From the NCBI RefSeq assembly GCF_002153655.1, contig NZ_JOPJ01000020.1:1-64000 (forward strand): a stretch of DNA of 64,000 nt, written 5' to 3'. Both the position numbers and the translations under genes were made by a program. The notes beneath the pieces were generated by a model. That model was not told where the DNA came from and made no database searches. It saw nothing but the letters and a program-made list of their open reading frames with translations. The DNA is from Acetobacter okinawensis. GTDB lineage: Bacteria > Pseudomonadota > Alphaproteobacteria > Acetobacterales > Acetobacteraceae. Shown here in pieces: positions 54,651 through 63,271 of the stretch (position 1 is the first letter of the stretch; each line of letters opens with the position of its first letter).

Positions 54651-57245
54651 ATGCTTTTTGCACCCATAGGTCGTTTTATCACCCTTTGTGCGCGCCATGC
54701 TTGGCTGGTCGTGGCACTTTTTTGCGTGTTGTCCGGCGCGTGCGTTTATGCGGGCATGACCCAGCTTGGCGTCACCACGGATACGAGCAAAATGCTCTCC
54801 CCCCGTCTGGCATGGAAGCAGCGTTCCGACGAGATGGCCCGCCTGTTCCCCCAGAAGGAAAACCTGCTGGTTGCGGTGGTGGAAGCCGACCTGCCCGAAG
54901 AAGGGCAGGAGACCGCCCGCCAACTGGCAGAAAAGCTGGCAGCCGATCACCAGCACTTTGCTTTTGCCAACAGGCCGGATGCCAACCCCTACCTTGAGCG
55001 TAACGGGCTTATGTTCCTTGAGCCCAAACCGCTTGCTGGCATTCTTAACGACACAATTGCCGCCCAGCCGTTTTTGTCCGCTCTTGCGCAGGACCCTTCC
55101 GCCCGTGGGCTGTTTGGCGCGCTCTCGCTTATTGCGCAGGGGGTCAAGCAGGGAGAGGCCAATCTGGCAGGTTTTCAGGCGCCACTCACTGGCTTTGCCA
55201 ACACGTTGGAAAAAGCAGCAGACGGGCAGGCAAGCCCCATGTCCTGGCAGCGCCTGCTGGGTGGGCAGTTGTCCGACCTTGCTGGGCGTTACCAGTTTGT
55301 CATTACCCAGCCCGTGCTTGATTATGGCTCCTTCCAGCCCGGTGGTGCGGCAACGGATGCCATGCTTGGGGTAATTAAAGACCTTGAGTTCGTGCGCAGT
55401 GGTCACGCCAAGGTCCATCTGACCGGGCAGGTGCAACTAGATGATGAAGAGTTTGCCACCGTGGCCGAGGGCATGGTGGCGGGGCTTGTGGGTTCCTTGC
55501 TGCTGGTCACGCTATGGCTGACGCTTGCGGTCCGCTCATGGCGCGTGGTGCTGCCCATTGTTGTCACGCTGGTTGTGGGGCTTTTGCTGACCACAGGCTT
55601 TGCCGCAGTGGCTGTGGGTACGCTCAACCTTATTTCTGTTGCCTTTGCGATCCTGTTTGTGGGGATTGCGGTGGACTTTGCCATCCAGTTTTCCGTGCGT
55701 TTTCGTGCACAAAGCCCCGAGGCTGCGGGCAGGGAAGGCATGTACGAAGCCCTGCGCATGACAGGGGAGGAAACGGGGCACCAGATTCTGGTTGCCGCTC
55801 TGGCGACTTCGGCCGGTTTTCTGGCGTTTACGCCTACCGCCTTTCTGGGTGTGGCGCAGTTGGGGCTTATTGCGGGCATTGGCATGCTGGTGGCGTTTGT
55901 GTGCACCACCACCTTGCTGCCTGCGCTGCTGTGCATCTGCCGCCCACCGTTGAACTGCCCCAGCATGGGCTATGCATGGATGAAGCCGGTGGATGCCCAG
56001 ATCCGGCACCACCGCAAATGGCTTCTGGCCTTTTTTGGTGTGGTGGCGGTTATCGGGCTGGCGCTGGTGCCATCCTTGCAGTTTGACGGCGACCCGCTGC
56101 ACACCAAAAACCCCAACTCCGAGGGCATGCGTGCCCTGAGCCTGCTGATTGATAACCCTCAGACATCTCCTTACAGTGCGGAACTGCTGGTGAAATCGCT
56201 TGCAGACGCCCAGAAGGAGGCCGACCGTCTGGACGAATTGCCCGATGTGCATGACGTCATGTGGCTTGGGTCATATGTGCCCACGCAGCAGCCAGAAAAA
56301 CTCGCGCTTATTCAGGATGCAGCCTCCATGCTGCTCCCCACCCTGATTGTGCCCAACCCCAAACCGGCCCCGGATGCAGCAGCCCTGCGGACATCGGCCG
56401 CCAGCACAGCAGCAGCGCTGGCAGACGTGCTGGACAAGCTGCCTGCCAACGACCCGCTACGCCGCATTCAGGCAGCTCTCGCCCGTCTGTCCACAGCATC
56501 GGACGAGCGGGTGCTGGCTGCCAACACGGCTCTTGTGCGCTTTTTGCCGCCAGAACTGGCGCAACTGCGGACCATGCTACAGGCTGGTCCGGTGAGCATT
56601 CATGATGTGCCGCCGAGCATTGCAAACGACTATCTGCTACCCGATGGCCGCGCTCTGGTTGAAGTGCACCCCAAAGGGGTGATGAGCAGCTCTGGTGCTT
56701 TGCGCAAGTTTGTCGGGTCCTTGCAAAAGATCGAGCCGGACATGGCCGGCACGGCGGTGGATATTGTGGAGAGTGCCCGCTCCATTGTGCGCGCGTTTGA
56801 GCAGGCGGCGGGTGCGGCGGTGGTCATGATCGCCATTATCCTCATCATCGCGCTGCGCAGGGTCAAGGATATGGCGCTTGTGCTGGCGCCGCTGCTGCTT
56901 TCTGCACTGATGACGGTCATTCTGGTTGTGCTGCTGCCCGAAACCCTGAACTTTGCTAATATTATTGCGCTACCCCTGCTGCTGGGGGTTGGCGTGTCCT
57001 TTAACATCTATTTTGTTATGAACTGGCGTGATGGGGTTAAATCTCCGCTGGCGTCCCCCACGGCGCGGGCGGTGCTGTTTTCTGCCCTGACCACGGGTAC
57101 GGCCTTTGGCTCTCTAGCGCTCTCTCACCACCCCGGTACGGCCAGCATGGGGCGTCTGCTGCTGCTCTCGCTGGCCTGCACACTGTTGGGCACACTGGTG
57201 TTCGTACCGGCTCTGCTGCCCAAACGGGCGGAGGATGATGTCTGA
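54651..57245 (+). CDS. hpnN: hopanoid-associated RND transporter HpnN
   Basis: About 864 residues from the ATG at 54651; a TTG at 54639 is also in frame. It is an MMPL/RND-type pump with a first helix near residues 15-37, large periplasmic domains, and two six-helix groups (for example ILFVGIAVDFAIQFSVRFRAQ-type segment near 335-355, and GVGVSFNIYFVMNWRDG near 780). In Rhodopseudomonas and Burkholderia, HpnN moves hopanoids to the outer membrane. It forms a pair with the HpnL-like gene. No other hopanoid genes are in the window. Confidence 0.9.
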   Translation: MLFAPIGRFITLCARHAWLVVALFCVLSGACVYAGMTQLGVTTDTSKMLSPRLAWKQRSDEMARLFPQKENLLVAVVEADLPEEGQETARQLAEKLAADHQHFAFANRPDANPYLERNGLMFLEPKPLAGILNDTIAAQPFLSALAQDPSARGLFGALSLIAQGVKQGEANLAGFQAPLTGFANTLEKAADGQASPMSWQRLLGGQLSDLAGRYQFVITQPVLDYGSFQPGGAATDAMLGVIKDLEFVRSGHAKVHLTGQVQLDDEEFATVAEGMVAGLVGSLLLVTLWLTLAVRSWRVVLPIVVTLVVGLLLTTGFAAVAVGTLNLISVAFAILFVGIAVDFAIQFSVRFRAQSPEAAGREGMYEALRMTGEETGHQILVAALATSAGFLAFTPTAFLGVAQLGLIAGIGMLVAFVCTTTLLPALLCICRPPLNCPSMGYAWMKPVDAQIRHHRKWLLAFFGVVAVIGLALVPSLQFDGDPLHTKNPNSEGMRALSLLIDNPQTSPYSAELLVKSLADAQKEADRLDELPDVHDVMWLGSYVPTQQPEKLALIQDAASMLLPTLIVPNPKPAPDAAALRTSAASTAAALADVLDKLPANDPLRRIQAALARLSTASDERVLAANTALVRFLPPELAQLRTMLQAGPVSIHDVPPSIANDYLLPDGRALVEVHPKGVMSSSGALRKFVGSLQKIEPDMAGTAVDIVESARSIVRAFEQAAGAAVVMIAIILIIALRRVKDMALVLAPLLLSALMTVILVVLLPETLNFANIIALPLLLGVGVSFNIYFVMNWRDGVKSPLASPTARAVLFSALTTGTAFGSLALSHHPGTASMGRLLLLSLACTLLGTLVFVPALLPKRAEDDV

Positions 57246-57291
57246 CCCCTGATGCACTATCGGGCGTGATCGCGGCCCGACACTTTGGGTA

Positions 57292-57329
57292 TAAAAAAAC
57301 CTCCCCGGATTTTCGGGGAGGTTTTTTAT
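57292..57329. terminator. bidirectional terminator between hpnN and sqr
   Basis: A perfect 14-bp stem (57294-57307 and 57314-57327) of six A, CCTCCCCG and its complement ending in six T, with a 6-base loop. It serves both the plus-strand hpnN and the minus-strand sulfide:quinone oxidoreductase gene. Confidence 0.9.
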
Positions 57330-57380
57330 TGTCCGCCATTTCTGCCACACAGGGGGTAACCCCCGTGCGGCAAAGCAGTG

Positions 57381-58640
57381 TCAGTTTTTGGACCAGTCAG
57401 GGTGGTGCGGCACTTCAATGTCGCGGCCCTTGAGCATCATATCCCAGTAAACGCGGGGGAATACGGTGGTTTTGAGGAACCACGCAAACCGGCTGGGCTT
57501 GCGCTGGTCGTAGGGGAAGCTGGGAGCGGGTTTGCCGCCATACAGGAACTCGGCCAGCACAATCTTGCCATAGGCAACGGTCAGCGGGCATGCGCCATAT
57601 CCATCGTACTGTGCGCTGAGCGGGCGATTGTCGAGCGAGGCCAGAACATTGCGGACGACCACGGGGGTTTGTGCGCGGGCCGCCGCCATGGTTTTGGCGT
57701 TGGATGTGTTCATCACATCCCCAATGCCAAACACGGTCGGGTATTTGGCGTGCTGGAGTGTGGTGGCATTGACGTCCAGCCAGCCTGCGGCATCGGCCAG
57801 CGGGCTTTTTTTAACAAAATCGGGGGCGCTCTGTGGTGGGGTTACATGGAGCATGTCAAACTCCCTGACCACTTTTGTCACCTTGCCATCCGGCCCGGTT
57901 ACAGCAAAGGTTGCTTTGCGCTCGGGGCCGTTAACGGCAATCAGATTGTGTTTGTACTGTAGGTTGATGCCGTAATAATCTACCGCCTGTTGCAGTGCGG
58001 GGCGGAAGTAGGCCACACCAAACAGGGCGTCCCCCGCAAGGCAGAAGTCCACGCTGGTGCGGTTGAGTGTACCCTGCTTGCGCCAGTGGTCGGCAGCCAG
58101 ATAGGCAATTTTTTGCGGAGCACCTGCGCATTTGATCGGCATGGGTGGCTGGGTAAACAAGGCGGTGCCACCGGCAAGGGACTGGATGCAGGTCCAGGTA
58201 TATTCTACCGTATCCTTGGAGTAGTTGGAGCAGACGCCGTTGCGGCCCAGTGTTTCGCTCAGCCCTTCGATCTTGTCCCAGTCCAGTTGCAGGCCGGGGC
58301 AGACAATAAGGCGGCCATAGGCCACGGTGCGCCCGTCTGCCAGAGCAAGGGTGTTGTTGTCGGGGTCAAAGGTGCTGACGGCGGCACGTAGCCACACGCA
58401 GCCTTTGGGAATAAGCCCGCCTTCCTGCTCCAGCGTGTCACGCAGCTTCATCACCCCAGCACCCACAAGGGTCCAGCCCGGCTGGTAGGCGTGGGTGGTG
58501 GCAGGGTCAATAATGGCAATATCCAGTGTGGGGCGTTCGCGCAGCAGGCGTGACGCCACGGCAATGCCAGCCGACCCGCCGCCAACAATAACAATGGTGT
58601 GGCTGATATCGGCCGCCGTGCTGGGTGTTGTCTGGGTCAT
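57381..58640 (-). CDS. sqr: sulfide:quinone oxidoreductase-like flavoprotein
   Basis: 419 residues from the ATG at 58640 (MTQTTPSTAADISHT). It has the FAD-binding start IVIVGGGSAGIAVASRLL and three cysteines where SQR enzymes need them: C137 (NGVCSNYS), C171 (PIKCAGAPQK) and C351 (YGACPLTV). A second FAD motif is VFGIGDVMNT, and an amphipathic C-terminal end suits membrane binding. It would oxidise sulfide to polysulfide and reduce ubiquinone at the cytoplasmic membrane, protecting the terminal oxidases. Confidence 0.88.
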   Translation of the reverse strand: MTQTTPSTAADISHTIVIVGGGSAGIAVASRLLRERPTLDIAIIDPATTHAYQPGWTLVGAGVMKLRDTLEQEGGLIPKGCVWLRAAVSTFDPDNNTLALADGRTVAYGRLIVCPGLQLDWDKIEGLSETLGRNGVCSNYSKDTVEYTWTCIQSLAGGTALFTQPPMPIKCAGAPQKIAYLAADHWRKQGTLNRTSVDFCLAGDALFGVAYFRPALQQAVDYYGINLQYKHNLIAVNGPERKATFAVTGPDGKVTKVVREFDMLHVTPPQSAPDFVKKSPLADAAGWLDVNATTLQHAKYPTVFGIGDVMNTSNAKTMAAARAQTPVVVRNVLASLDNRPLSAQYDGYGACPLTVAYGKIVLAEFLYGGKPAPSFPYDQRKPSRFAWFLKTTVFPRVYWDMMLKGRDIEVPHHPDWSKN

Positions 58641-58749
58641 GGATACGGGGTCCCTTTCTGGTCTGCCTTGAATTATGCGTGACACTATTCCAAACACTGA
58701 CAATTAAATAAAGTATTTAATTGTCAGTGCGCCATGTTCTGGCGGCAGG

Positions 58750-58986
58750 TCAGTCTTTAAGCCAGACTTCAACCGGGCCGTTCAGCTTCATGGTCAGGGC
58801 GTTGCCACGACGGTCAACGGTTTTGCCAACAGCCACGCGGACCCAGCCTTCGCTGACGCAGTATTCCTCAACATTGGTTTTTTCCACGCCCTTAAAGCGC
58901 ACGCCAACGCCACGTTCGAGCAGGGCTTCGTTGTAGAATTCGCTGTTCGGGTTGACGGAGAGACGGTCAGGCATTGCATCGGACAT
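58750..58986 (-). CDS. DUF3297 family protein
   Basis: 78 residues from the ATG at 58986, preceded by AAGGAAG. The start MSDAMPDRLSVNPNSEFYN, then GVGVRFKGVEKTNVEEYCVSE and GKTVDRRGNALTMKLNGPVE, match DUF3297. Function unknown. The frame is open far upstream but antisense to nothing real. It lies just upstream of sqr on the same strand, about 110 bases away. Confidence 0.87.
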   Translation of the reverse strand: MSDAMPDRLSVNPNSEFYNEALLERGVGVRFKGVEKTNVEEYCVSEGWVRVAVGKTVDRRGNALTMKLNGPVEVWLKD

Positions 58987-59069
58987 AACAGAAACTTCCT
59001 TGGTAAAATGGGTGTTCGAACCGTGTTTTAAAAGCTTTTGAGCAGAAAGGCCATGCAGGCTGAACCGCG

Positions 59070-62000
59070 TTATGGCGCGGTATTGGGCCGTGCCGGGCTT
59101 CTGCGTGCCAGCCTGCGCTGGAGCCATACCCTGCTTTTGTGCCCAAAAGCTGCCAGCCTGTGCATGAGCAGATAGACAACAGGTGTGGAATACAGGGTGA
59201 GCAACTGGCTGGTTGCCAGCCCGCCCAGAATGGCAATGCCCAGTGGCAGGCGCAGTTCTGCCCCGTAGCCGTGGCCCACAATCATGGGTATGGCGGCAAA
59301 GGCCGCAGCCATGGTGGTCATGAGAATGGGGCGGAAGCGGGTCAGGCACGCCGCTTTTATGGCGTCATGCGGGCTCAGGCTCTGGCTGCGTTCGGCATTG
59401 AGTGCAAAGTCGATCATCAGGATGGCGTTTTTCTTTACAATCCCGACCAGCATGATCACCGCAATCATGCTGATAAGCGAGAACGGCTGGCCAGACAGCC
59501 ACAAGGTCAGCACCGCGCCAAAAGCGGCGGAGGGCAGGGTGGAGAGAATGGTCAGCGGCTGGATGTAGCTTTCGTATAAAATGCCGAGCGTGATGTACAT
59601 GGTGGCAATGGCGGCCACAAACACCAGTGCCTCGTTCACCAGATTTTTGTGCAGGTCGCCTGCCTCGCCCGAAAAATCACCTTTCAGGCTTTCGGGCGCA
59701 TGCAGGTCACGCATGGTTTTGCGGATTTCGGCTTCCGCATCACTTATGGAGTGGCCGGGGCTCAGGTCAAAGGAGAGTGCGCCGGAGACAAAACCGTTCT
59801 CGTGGCTGACCTGGAGCGGGGTTGGCGCGCTGACAATGCGCGAGAGCGTGGGCAGGGGCACCATGGTTTCCGCCGTGGCGGAAACGGCGGAGCCGTTGGA
59901 TGCGCCCGCTCCCCCGCCTGCCAGCCGGTTGGCAATGGCGTTGCGGAAGGATTGCTTGGACAGGTTGTCGCTGCGCGCATCTGTGGAATCGGTAGTGTTG
60001 CGTACCCGTATGGTGTTGGAGGCCACAGCCCCCGATGCCGTGCCGCCAGCGGTGGACACCCAGAGGCTCTTGAGCATTTCCGGGTTATCGCGGAACTGTT
60101 TTTGCACTTCCATGATCACGTAATAGGTGGTGAGCGGGGTGGAAATGCTCGATGCCGTGCGCTGGCCGTACGCATCGTACAGGGCATTGCCAATCAACTG
60201 CGGGGTGATCTGGTAGCGCGCTGCGTTGTCACGGTTGATGTGTACGTGCAGCGCCATGCCATGCCCCACCGTGTGACTGCTGACCCCGCTCAGGATACGG
60301 CTGTTGCGCAGGGCCTCGGTCATGCGGGGGACCCACTGGTCAATATCGGCTTCGTTTTCGCTCCGAAAAACAAAGCTGTACGCACCTTCATGTACACGCT
60401 GGCCACCGCCGTTAATATCGCCCGCGTTGGAAATGCTGGTGCTCAGCCCCGGTATGTCGCTTACAGCCTGCTGGATATGGGCGGCAATGGCCTCCGGTGT
60501 CTGGCTGCGCTGCCCTTTGGGTTTGAGCTGGGCATACACTTCCGCCTCGTTTGCCGCGTCCTCCCCGGTAAAGCCAATAACCCCCTCCACCCCCGGTGCC
60601 GCCTGCATGGCGTCAAGCACCATACGTGTTTTGGCCGACATGGCGGAAAAGGAGGATGTCTGGTCCACGCTCAGGTAGCCTTGCAAAAGGGCTATGTCTT
60701 CTGCGGGCAAAATGGTTTTGGGAATAATGATAACCAGCCCGACGGTGGCGACAAGAGTGAGCGGGAGGGAGAGCAGGGTCAGCCACGGGTGGCGCAGTGC
60801 GCCATCGAGCGTGGTGCGGTAGAGGCGCATCATCCCGGCCAGTGCATAATCCGTACCATCGGCCAGCAGATGGGCCGCACGGACCAGCGGGTTGGCCGTT
60901 TTGGCGGTGGCTGGCTGGTCCGGGCCATGCACTTCCAGAAAATGCGCACACATCATCGGAGTGAGCGATATGGCCAGAAAAAACGATACCGAGACCGCTA
61001 TGGTCAGGGTCATGGCAAATTCAAAAAAGACCTTGCCCGCAACGCCCCCCATCAGCAGCAGCGGCAGAAAGACCGCAATCAGCGAAATGGTGATGGACAG
61101 GATGGTAAAGCCGATCTCCTGCGCGCCCTGCAAGGTGGCCTGCATGCGGCTCATGCCCTCTTCCATATGGCGGGCGATGTTTTCCACCACCACAATGGCG
61201 TCATCCACCACAAAGCCGGTGGCAATGGTCAGGGCCATGAGGGAGAGCGTGTCGAGCGAAAAGCCCAGCAGATGCATGAAGGCCAGAGACCCTGCGAGCG
61301 AGACAGGCACCGTAATGGCGGGAATAAAGGTGGAGCGCCAGCTCCGCAAAAATGCCAGAACCACCAGCACAACCAGCGCCACCGCACCCAGCAGGGTCTC
61401 CTGCGTGTCTTCCAGCGCTCCACGGATGGAGACCGAGCGGTCCGATACCAGCGTAAACGCCACATCCGCAGGCAGGGCATTGCGCAGGAGTGTGGCGCGC
61501 GCGCGTATGGCGTCTGTGACCTCAATCACGTTGCTGCCCGGCTGGGCGCGGATAATGGCCAGCACGGCGGGCTGTTTGTTGAACCACCCTGCCGTGCGCT
61601 CATTCTGCGGGCCGGAGCGGACAGTGGCCACACTGCTCAGCCGCACGGGCCGGTTGTTGCGGTACCCAATGACCAGATCACGGTACTGCTCGGGGCTGTG
61701 CGCCTGATCGTTGGTTTCAAGCGTCAGCCGTTGGCCCCCGGTTTCTATAAACCCTTTGGGAGTGTTGGCGTTGGCCGAGGCAAGGGCCGAGCGCACGTCT
61801 TCAAATCCGATGCCGTACTGGTAGAGTAGCTGGGGGTTGACCTCCACCCGGATGGCGGGTTTGTCCGAGCCCACAACATCCACCCAGCCAACCCCCTTGA
61901 CCCCTGCCAGCATGGGTTTGAGGCGTGTCTCCCCAAGGTCGCGCAGGGCGGTTACGTTGCGGGTGGGGGAGCTGAGGGCGGCAACCATGATCGGGCTGTC

Positions 62001-62411
62001 CGACGGGTTGGCCTTGTAATATTGTGGCTGGTCCAGAAGTGTGTGGGGCATGTCCGCACGGGCGGCCCGCAGGGCGGCCTCCACATCACGTGCGGCACCG
62101 TTGATGTCCCGGTTGTCATCAAAAAACAGCAGGATGAACGCGCTGGAGTCCGTGGTGTCCGAGCGCATGCTGCTCACACCCGCAATCTGGCCAAGTCTGC
62201 GCTCCAGTGGTGTGGTGACGGCGCTGGCCAACTGCTGGGGCGAACTGCCGGGCTGGGAGGCAATAACATAAATGACCGGGACGGAAATATTGGGCAGGTC
62301 TGCCACCGGCATGGCGCGGTAGGCAAAAAGACCCGCCACCATAAACGCAACCGCCATAAGGGTTGTGCCAACGGGGCGCATGATAAACAGCCGACTAAAA
62401 GACACCGGCAT
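59070..62411 (-). CDS. RND efflux pump permease (HAE1/MdtB-type)
   Basis: A 1113-residue AcrB/MdtB-like inner-membrane pump subunit starting SFSRLFIMRPVGTTLMAVA. It has 12 helices and two large periplasmic loops. Conserved helix-4 charged residues appear in TLSLMALTIATGFVVDDAIVV, and GIVKKNAILMIDFA lies in the second half. It exports drugs or other toxic compounds with proton antiport. The usual membrane-fusion partner is not directly adjacent; a truncated HlyD-type gene lies upstream, separated by a small secreted protein. Confidence 0.93.
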   Translation of the reverse strand: MPVSFSRLFIMRPVGTTLMAVAFMVAGLFAYRAMPVADLPNISVPVIYVIASQPGSSPQQLASAVTTPLERRLGQIAGVSSMRSDTTDSSAFILLFFDDNRDINGAARDVEAALRAARADMPHTLLDQPQYYKANPSDSPIMVAALSSPTRNVTALRDLGETRLKPMLAGVKGVGWVDVVGSDKPAIRVEVNPQLLYQYGIGFEDVRSALASANANTPKGFIETGGQRLTLETNDQAHSPEQYRDLVIGYRNNRPVRLSSVATVRSGPQNERTAGWFNKQPAVLAIIRAQPGSNVIEVTDAIRARATLLRNALPADVAFTLVSDRSVSIRGALEDTQETLLGAVALVVLVVLAFLRSWRSTFIPAITVPVSLAGSLAFMHLLGFSLDTLSLMALTIATGFVVDDAIVVVENIARHMEEGMSRMQATLQGAQEIGFTILSITISLIAVFLPLLLMGGVAGKVFFEFAMTLTIAVSVSFFLAISLTPMMCAHFLEVHGPDQPATAKTANPLVRAAHLLADGTDYALAGMMRLYRTTLDGALRHPWLTLLSLPLTLVATVGLVIIIPKTILPAEDIALLQGYLSVDQTSSFSAMSAKTRMVLDAMQAAPGVEGVIGFTGEDAANEAEVYAQLKPKGQRSQTPEAIAAHIQQAVSDIPGLSTSISNAGDINGGGQRVHEGAYSFVFRSENEADIDQWVPRMTEALRNSRILSGVSSHTVGHGMALHVHINRDNAARYQITPQLIGNALYDAYGQRTASSISTPLTTYYVIMEVQKQFRDNPEMLKSLWVSTAGGTASGAVASNTIRVRNTTDSTDARSDNLSKQSFRNAIANRLAGGGAGASNGSAVSATAETMVPLPTLSRIVSAPTPLQVSHENGFVSGALSFDLSPGHSISDAEAEIRKTMRDLHAPESLKGDFSGEAGDLHKNLVNEALVFVAAIATMYITLGILYESYIQPLTILSTLPSAAFGAVLTLWLSGQPFSLISMIAVIMLVGIVKKNAILMIDFALNAERSQSLSPHDAIKAACLTRFRPILMTTMAAAFAAIPMIVGHGYGAELRLPLGIAILGGLATSQLLTLYSTPVVYLLMHRLAAFGHKSRVWLQRRLARRSPARPNTAP

Positions 62412-62464
62412 GGCTCCTCTGGCTGTGCTGGAGGGGGGAGATTGGGGGCGTGGTCCTGCTGGTT

Positions 62465-63223
62465 CTAGGGAGTGGTCTGGGGCAGGTTGACCTCTATGCG
62501 CCCTTTGCCGTCCCGCTCGGTTGCCAGTGTGCCTGTGGCTTTGTGCACGCTAATGCCACCATCACCCTGCACATGCAGGGCGGCAACACCTGTTGTGCCG
62601 CCAAAGCTGGCGTGGCCTTTGCCTGTGTTGTTGATGTCCAGCGCCTTGAGCGTGCCTGACGGCGCATTCAGGCTTGCCGTGCCTGCAAGGTAGACGGCAA
62701 GGGCCGGGGCATCAATCTGGTCAATGGTTATGGGGGCCGATGTAGTGGAGCGCAGGCGGGCTGCGCCTGCAAGCCTGCCAATGTGGATAGGCCCGGAGGA
62801 GTCCGTGGCAAGGTCAATTGCTCCGGTGCTTCCGGCATCCAGCCCGCCCGAACCTGCCTGAATGGACATGGGGCCACTGCGGTCATCAATGACAATGTGG
62901 GTCGCCTGAGGGCTGTCTATGGCAAGCGGCATAGAGGAGGGGGTGTGTAGCTCAAGGCTTTGCCCGCGCGGGCACCCTGCCTGTGACAGGGTTATGGTGC
63001 CGTCAGCCGCAGTTGTGCTTTGCAGCCCCGCTGGCCATGGTCCGGGAACCTCCACCGCGCCGGAGAGCGCGCTGTCGGTCACAACATGCAAGGCGCTCAG
63101 GCAGGGTGCACTCACCTGCACCCGCTGGCCGGGTATGCTGCGGGCATGGGCGGCGGTGGTCAGGCACAGGCCCAGAGCACACAGCGTAGATGCAAAACGG
63201 AACGGGGCAAAGGAATGCTGCAT
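62465..63223 (-). CDS. secreted DUF2807-like protein
   Basis: 252 residues with a signal peptide (residues 1-27, core ASTLCALGLCLTTAAHA). The mature part is a run of short strands rich in Gly, Ser, Thr and Asp, such as GPMSIQAGSGGLDAGSTGAI and APSGTLKALDINNTGKG. This is typical of the right-handed repeat fold in DUF2807 'auto-transporter adhesin head' proteins. It is probably periplasmic or surface-exposed. It sits between the RND permease and the HlyD-type adaptor on the same strand. Confidence 0.65.
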   Translation of the reverse strand: MQHSFAPFRFASTLCALGLCLTTAAHARSIPGQRVQVSAPCLSALHVVTDSALSGAVEVPGPWPAGLQSTTAADGTITLSQAGCPRGQSLELHTPSSMPLAIDSPQATHIVIDDRSGPMSIQAGSGGLDAGSTGAIDLATDSSGPIHIGRLAGAARLRSTTSAPITIDQIDAPALAVYLAGTASLNAPSGTLKALDINNTGKGHASFGGTTGVAALHVQGDGGISVHKATGTLATERDGKGRIEVNLPQTTP

Positions 63224-63271
63224 GCCTATGTTTGTGCCAGCCTGTGGGCCGGGCGTCCATACTTGCGTGTT

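Noticed and set aside
59649-61829. A 726-codon open frame on the plus strand
   Set aside because: Antisense to the RND permease and without domain signal; His-, Gly- and Gln-rich composition is typical of a shadow frame.
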